Below, piece after piece: positions 58,953 to 64,000 of a stretch of DNA of 64,000 nucleotides. The DNA lies in assembly GCA_000708835.1 (NCBI GenBank), contig DF236967.1:2822-66821 (forward strand), written 5' to 3'. The notes below the pieces were generated by a model. It ran no database searches, had not been told where the DNA came from, and worked only from the letters and a program-made list of their open reading frames with translations. The position numbers and the translations under genes were made by a program. Every line of letters starts with the position of its first letter. Position 1 is the first letter of the stretch. Source of the DNA: Klebsormidium nitens. Lineage: Eukaryota; Streptophyta; Klebsormidiophyceae; Klebsormidiales; Klebsormidiaceae.

Positions 58953-61900
58953 ATGACGGGCGCGCACTGCACCCTCCATTTCCGGGCTCCAGCACTTGCG
59001 GTGCCGTTTGCACAACAGCCCTCACCCCTGTCGAAATGCCACCCCTGGAGCGGAGGAGCATTACCAGCATTTGGGAGTGGACGCGATTTCTATTTCTCAG
59101 CTGCGTCTTCACCACTTCTTGGTGCACCAATCCACGAGAATTGCAACCCTTCAGAACAAGGAATGCCGAGGCGGCGTTTATTCGCCCTGAAAGTAAGTGC
59201 GGTGCAAACAGTTGAAAAGGGCGGGGAGGGCAGTGCAGGAAAACCGCGACGGACGGTGTGGAAGCGCCCGGGGGAAGACAAGCAGCAAGGAGTGCGGCGC
59301 CCGGGTCCGGTCGGCCGGCCGAGCAAACTTGCAGAGAGGAGGCGCGTCAGTCCGCTGAACCCCCAGCAGCAATCGGCGGTCAACACGCTGCTGAGGAACT
59401 TTAGGGCCTGGCCGCTGGATGCGGACTGGGACCAGTTGCTGGCGTCCGCTCGGCTGCCGGCCGAGCATGTCGACGAGGATGTCCTGCAGAACCTTTTCCG
59501 TGTCTTGCCCTGGTACAAGTCGGGCAAGTCTCCCAAATCCAGCCCTGACAATTCGGCGAGTCTTGACAACTCAGCAGGGGAGGCGAAACCTAGCCCTGAC
59601 AGCTCGGCGAGTCTTGACAACTCGGCGGGGGAGGCGGAAAGCGGGGAAGAAGACGGGGGAGGAAGGAAAGCGCATTCGGCGGGAGACGCTCTGCGCATGC
59701 TGAGCCTGTATCGCTGGTGGCAGGGGAAAAACCCCGAGCGCTTCTCGGGGCCCCTTGCGCTCCAGCTGGTGGTGTGCCTCTCGAAAGCGGAGCTTTTGGA
59801 AGAGGCTGCGAGCTTCGGGGACTCGCTGAAAGAGAAACTGTCGGAGCACTCCGAGTCCATTGACACGTCGACACTGACGAATCTGTACTACCGGATCGGG
59901 GCGTACGAGGACGCCATCCGCGTATACAACGAGGCGCGAGAGACGGAGAAGCCGGTCGAGGCACGGTGCTCGGTCGTGACGCTCCTCTCGATGGAGGAGC
60001 TGGGCTACCCGGGCGAGAAGCTGTTTGCCGTCTTCAAGGCTGAGAAAGACAAGGCTGCGTTTCGCCACAAGAGCCTTAACGCGATGCTGACAAAGGGAGT
60101 CACTTTGGAGGACATCAAAATGTCGCAGGAGGACGGGAAGATTCCAGAGGGCCTGATCAGCCGCCTGATCACCGCTCTGTGCGAGCTGGGGCGGCGAGAC
60201 GAGGCGTGCGCGCTCGTGCGTCCGTTCCTGGAACCCGGTGCTCCCCTCTTGACTATTTCCATCCTCGTCAGTGTGATAACGTCGCTGGAGAACATGGGGC
60301 TGATCGAGGAGGCGCAGCAGCTGATGGACCGCCACGTGGCGGGCGGGGTGGATATGGGGAAGGCGCTGAGCTATAGAATGGCCCGGGTGCCGACGAATGC
60401 CGCGGCCGCGCTGGTGTACCGGTCGTTGATGCGCTTCGAAGGGTCCCACCGCAACAACTTCCACACGCACGTTCTGGCAATCAGCAAGTTTGCGAACCTG
60501 CGGGACGCGGATGGGGTCTGGGAGGTACGCGCTGTGGTGTTTCGTCTCGTTGTCGAATGTGCGAATATGGTCGTTGCCTTGTTTCTCTCCGGTATCCCGA
60601 GCACTGAAGTCAGAGTCACCAGACAGTAGGGAACCTGCATCAAAAACTTATTTACACCCGGGGTTGGCAGGTGAGCTATCGTTTTGCTCCGTGCTTGACC
60701 AAAGGTTCAATCTTACTTCTGGCACAATCTTGTCGACAGGCCTGTGAATACTGCGTATTCAAGAATTGGTCACGGAAAGTGATGACGTAATATGCCCCGC
60801 TCTGCTGTGGCCGATTTTTTGGGCGGATCTGCACGGGTGCTTCATGACCACCGTCTATAGAAGCTCTTCTAACACTGATTATGTCTACAGCGAGCTCGAA
60901 TTGAGGAGAACCACAGACGCAGCCTGCTAACTTTGCAAACGAAATTCTCACCATTGTATGCCTAATCTCAGCCTAACGCCAGAATCAAGATTCCAGTTAG
61001 TAACCCCGTCGAGTTTATGAAGGAGCTTAATGGGAATGGATTACCTAGCCACCTGAGAGGGGTGACATTCTCTACGGGGTTTGTGTCCGTACGGATGCAA
61101 AGCGCATAGGTTCTCTTTCTGCATTTATACTCAAAAGTCTTGTCGTTACCCTTCGTTGGATTCCCCTTCGTCGAACTGAGTTTACACTCCCAATACCACG
61201 AACCGCTCAAACCTCCGCAGGCGTACGAGGCGGCCAAGGAGGCTCGCGCGAGCAAGGAGAACCAGAGACCCGCTGCGATCTTTTTGAGCGTCTACGTTGA
61301 CGTCATTCGGACGTTGGCGACCGCGGGGCGCGAGTTTGCAGCAGAGCAGGTGCTGGCGGACTGTCTGCGCGCGCACCATCAACAAATGTCGCCCAAAGAC
61401 GTGACGCAGCTGCAAGCGGCATACGTCAGGTACGTTTCTGCAGAACTCACTCTTGGGTACGCATCGAGTGTTGTGTTTGTTTTCTTGGATTGTAGGGTTA
61501 GGCGCAGGGGCTGCTTTTTCGACACCGCTTGTTGCCAGAATGTAATGAGAATTGTCTTGATGGTATGGAGACGCTTGGCTGACAGCGGATGTTTACACGA
61601 TTTGAACGGTCTGGCAGGCGTGCCAATGGAAGGATTCCCTTGCTGTTGAGCATTTGCTGCTTTGGAACCTGTGCAAATATGTTGTGAAACACATACTTTA
61701 CGTTAATCATTTTTATAGAGTGTCTTTTTCGCTGCTGACCGCTTTTGCAGTGAGGCGGTTCGCAAATGTTGACCCGTTTCGTCAGCTCAATCCGTCATAG
61801 AGTCACTCAAATCAGGCAGGCGGCAAATCCAGCAAAACGTCCTTCGCCCGTGTGTTCACATTCCTCTACTCTTCTTTTACCCTTTCCAGCCTGGTTAGGA

Positions 61901-62142
61901 TGTACCTCGCGCAACATAACCCCCAGAAAGTGGTGGACCTGGTGCGGTTAATGGTGTTAACCCAGCACTGGGTTAGCCGGCCGGCCCTGAAAAAGTGGGC
62001 GGAGTCGCTGAGGGAGCAAGGGGCGGATGCGGAAGCGGAGCAACTAGAGGTGGAGGGGCTTCAGATGGACGAATATCGGCCGCAGGCCAAGGGGGTGTGG
62101 GTGAAGAAAGCGGCGGGAGCAGTTGCGCAAGGGAGCAGCTGA
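58953..62142 (+). CDS. Alpha-solenoid (PPR-like) protein, probably organellar, 677 aa
   Basis: Exons 58,953-60,524; 61,221-61,429; 61,890-62,142 close in phase at 677 aa from the first in-frame ATG; a second Met is at 59,163. The N-terminus is rich in Ala, Ser, Pro and basic residues with few acids, like a plastid or mitochondrial transit peptide. Residues 190-250 precede an acidic Ser-rich linker holding a 17-residue tandem repeat. From about 270 onward the protein is built of helical pairs, with PPR/TPR-like signatures such as LTNLYYRIGAYEDAIRVYNEAR, LISRLITALCELGRRDEACALV and LVSVITSLENMGLIEEAQQLM. Canonical 35-residue PPR code positions are not clear enough to predict an RNA target. PPR proteins usually act in organelle RNA processing; the specific role is unknown. 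Confidence 0.75.
59537..59638 (+). repeat. In-frame tandem repeat, 2 x 51 bp, in the PPR-like gene
   Basis: The unit encoding roughly SSPDNSASLDNSAGEAK occurs twice head to tail in the acidic linker. The two copies differ by a few bases. It is a low-complexity spacer rather than a fold. Confidence 0.85.
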
Positions 62143-64000
62143 TAAGCGCCGGAGAGCTTCGGAAGTGACCAGAGGGTGAGGACGCGTATCGTTTGCGGAA
62201 TGGAAGGTGTGTTGGTGTGAATACCTGGGATGAGTAGTTCTGGCTGGGTCTATGTTTATGGCGGGGACGATCTGTAAGCACTTGTCAGAACAGCTCATTT
62301 GGTGTCTCTTCGCCTTCCGTCGACTGTATCGGAGCTTGTCTTGATTGAGCTAGTGTGCCTGAAGCGATGGATAACGCCCTCTGAGTCGCGGGGGGGCTAG
62401 AAGCAGGTCTTTTGAATTGGGAATACAGTGGGCTTCCAGTTGCTGCAAGCGGTCATAATAAACCCCGTTCATTTTGTGTTCGCAGGACAGACAGTCTAGG
62501 CGCGCGCCACAAACCCCTCCAAAAAGCACCCGTGAGAAAGCACAAGTGAGAGAAGATCAGCGGTTCTTCTTGAACTGTGCTGGGTTTGGATGGACAGGAT
62601 AGAGCATGTTGCTCGTGTAGCGCCTATTTGGATGGAGGCCAATTTCCTCCAGCGTCAGGGCTACATTCATCTAAACTTATTGAAGGTTGCACTTGTTTTG
62701 ACGATGGACGGAACCACTACTTCGAAATCTGCCGCGAATCCCACGATGACGTTCTTGAAGCTTGACCTTGCTTGACCTTGCTTGACCTCAAGCGAGCATG
62801 ACAATTTTGTGATAAGTGGCCACTAAGATGAGATGGCAGCTCGAATGTTGTATTGCGCCTCAACCATCCACGTGACTCGCCCCATGAGGGTTGAAGTGCG
62901 CGGACCGAAATGTTGCATAAGCATGAACGCGGGATCCCTGTGTAAACCGCGAACTGCTTCGCCAGCGTCGTTGTTGATAGTTGAAGGTCGATCCAGTGAA
63001 AAAGGAGCAGCAATTATTTTGATTGCTTTTCTATATCCTTCGCTAGCCTAGTAGACCCCCTAGCCAATACGTTGGGCATCCGATCAGGCATGTACGTGGC
63101 ATCGATATAATGGCGATCTCCAGCTTAGTAGCAGGCTTTTCTCTCGCGGCCAAAAAAGATGGAAGTGACTGGGAGTGATAATAAAAAAGAAGAAGTGAGT
63201 GTGAAAGAAAGGAAAGCCTTGAATCTTTGTCTCCCGCATACAAAAAAAAAGCTTTTCGAAAGTACCCCCGCTAGGCTGAAAATTTGAATTTTGCTCAGCA
63301 CAGCCTAATGGAAATCAGGGCTGAGGTCGGAGATCATGCTTGGCTGCTACTGTTTACCTGAAGTTGCATTGCTTTTTTGGGAGCCAACATATGATTAATG
63401 TATACTGGGAAGGCTGATAAGAGCAAGCCTGCCTCGCCATATGTCTTAACCCAAGGAATTTGTGATGACATAGCAGGATCACCTATATAGCTGCATTGCC
63501 CTGCAACTTGCTTATAGCTGTTCACAAAGAGCGTCGATGATGCGCCGCTATGAAATTCTGCACTGATAGTGCGCAGTTCGGTTTCAACGTACCGTACCGG
63601 CCACAGCTATCGATCGTTCGTGCAAGAACTATATCCGACATCTATACTAGGATCCTAAGCCAGCTGTAAGTTGTCGATTGGTTCGGCCAGATTTTGTACT
63701 CTACAGTCTTCGCGATCTTCGGTGATTAGTTCTCGATCATAGGGCCATGACGGAATTAGGGACCTTGAGTGCACATATGCATCGAATCATGTGAGGAGTT
63801 TTTACTGGTGCTCGCGAAGCTGTGTATAGATATCCGTATCTAGACATTTAGCCAAGATGTAGGACTTTGGGCAGAAGACTAGCCTAAGTGAGAACTTATC
63901 ATGAAGATTCTGCATGATAGGTGTATCTCGTCAGCTTAGGTTGTGCAGCCATTTAACGCTACGAACACATAAGTCAGGATTGCCTCTCATTCGGTAGGTA
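62143..64000. other. 3' flank of the PPR-like gene and terminal intergenic DNA
   Basis: No further gene is recognised. The decamer CTTGACCTTG is repeated 2.8 times at 62,761-62,788. A/T runs and short frames beyond 63,000 look random. Confidence 0.4.

Noticed and set aside
1-64000. CRISPR arrays, rRNA genes, bacterial operons
   Set aside because: No regularly spaced direct repeats, no conserved rRNA blocks; genes are spliced and widely spaced.

Overview
The window looks like nuclear DNA of a streptophyte plant, most likely a charophyte alga such as Klebsormidium or an early-diverging relative. The species is an inference. The reasons are intron-rich genes with GT-AG splice sites, a BAH-PHD chromatin reader of the EBS/SHL type, a plant-length NUP155, a plastid-type alpha-solenoid protein, and a plant-style Ty3/gypsy element whose primer binding site matches the 3' end of initiator Met-tRNA. 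I saw no prokaryotic operons, CRISPR arrays, rRNA genes or convincing tRNA genes.

Layout. 1-12,254 is a minus-strand Ty3/gypsy retrotransposon: 5' LTR and PBS on the right, then gag, protease, RT, RNase H and integrase, then an unusual intact 636-codon ORF; its 3' LTR lies beyond the left edge. The gag-pol part is dead: frameshifts, two in-frame stops, and a Lys where the last catalytic Glu of integrase should be. From 14,054 the window is ordinary gene space: a DCAF12-like WD40 protein (-), a 561-bp Harbinger-like MITE with a TTA target duplication, a 111-aa coiled-coil protein (+), a cytochrome P450 (-), an ML/NPC2-like secreted lipid-binding protein (+), mitochondrial dihydroorotate dehydrogenase (+), an APE2-type AP endonuclease (-), a PGAP4-like GPI-glycan glycosyltransferase (+), nucleoporin NUP155 (+, 15 exons), an EBS/SHL-type BAH-PHD reader (-) and a PPR-like organelle protein (+).

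Gene models were rebuilt by hand from frame, splice consensus and family alignment. For the P450, ML, DHODH, APE2, NUP155, BAH-PHD, PPR-like and coiled-coil genes the exon phases close exactly. One short DCAF12 exon is weakly supported. Three divergent pairs (P450/ML, APE2/PGAP4-like, BAH-PHD/PPR-like) share upstream regions. Two convergent gaps carry long perfect inverted repeats: DHODH/APE2 a 17-bp stem hairpin, NUP155/BAH-PHD a 26-bp palindrome.

The genes are unrelated housekeeping and regulatory functions (pyrimidine synthesis, DNA repair, nuclear pore, chromatin reading, ubiquitin ligase adaptor, GPI-anchor remodelling) and form no pathway cluster. The points most worth a second look are the intact extra ORF and second zinc knuckle of the gypsy element, the MITE, the APE2 that lacks a GRF finger but has two PCNA-box-like motifs, the PGAP4-like and DCAF12-like genes in a plant-lineage genome, and the unidentified 111-aa coiled-coil protein.
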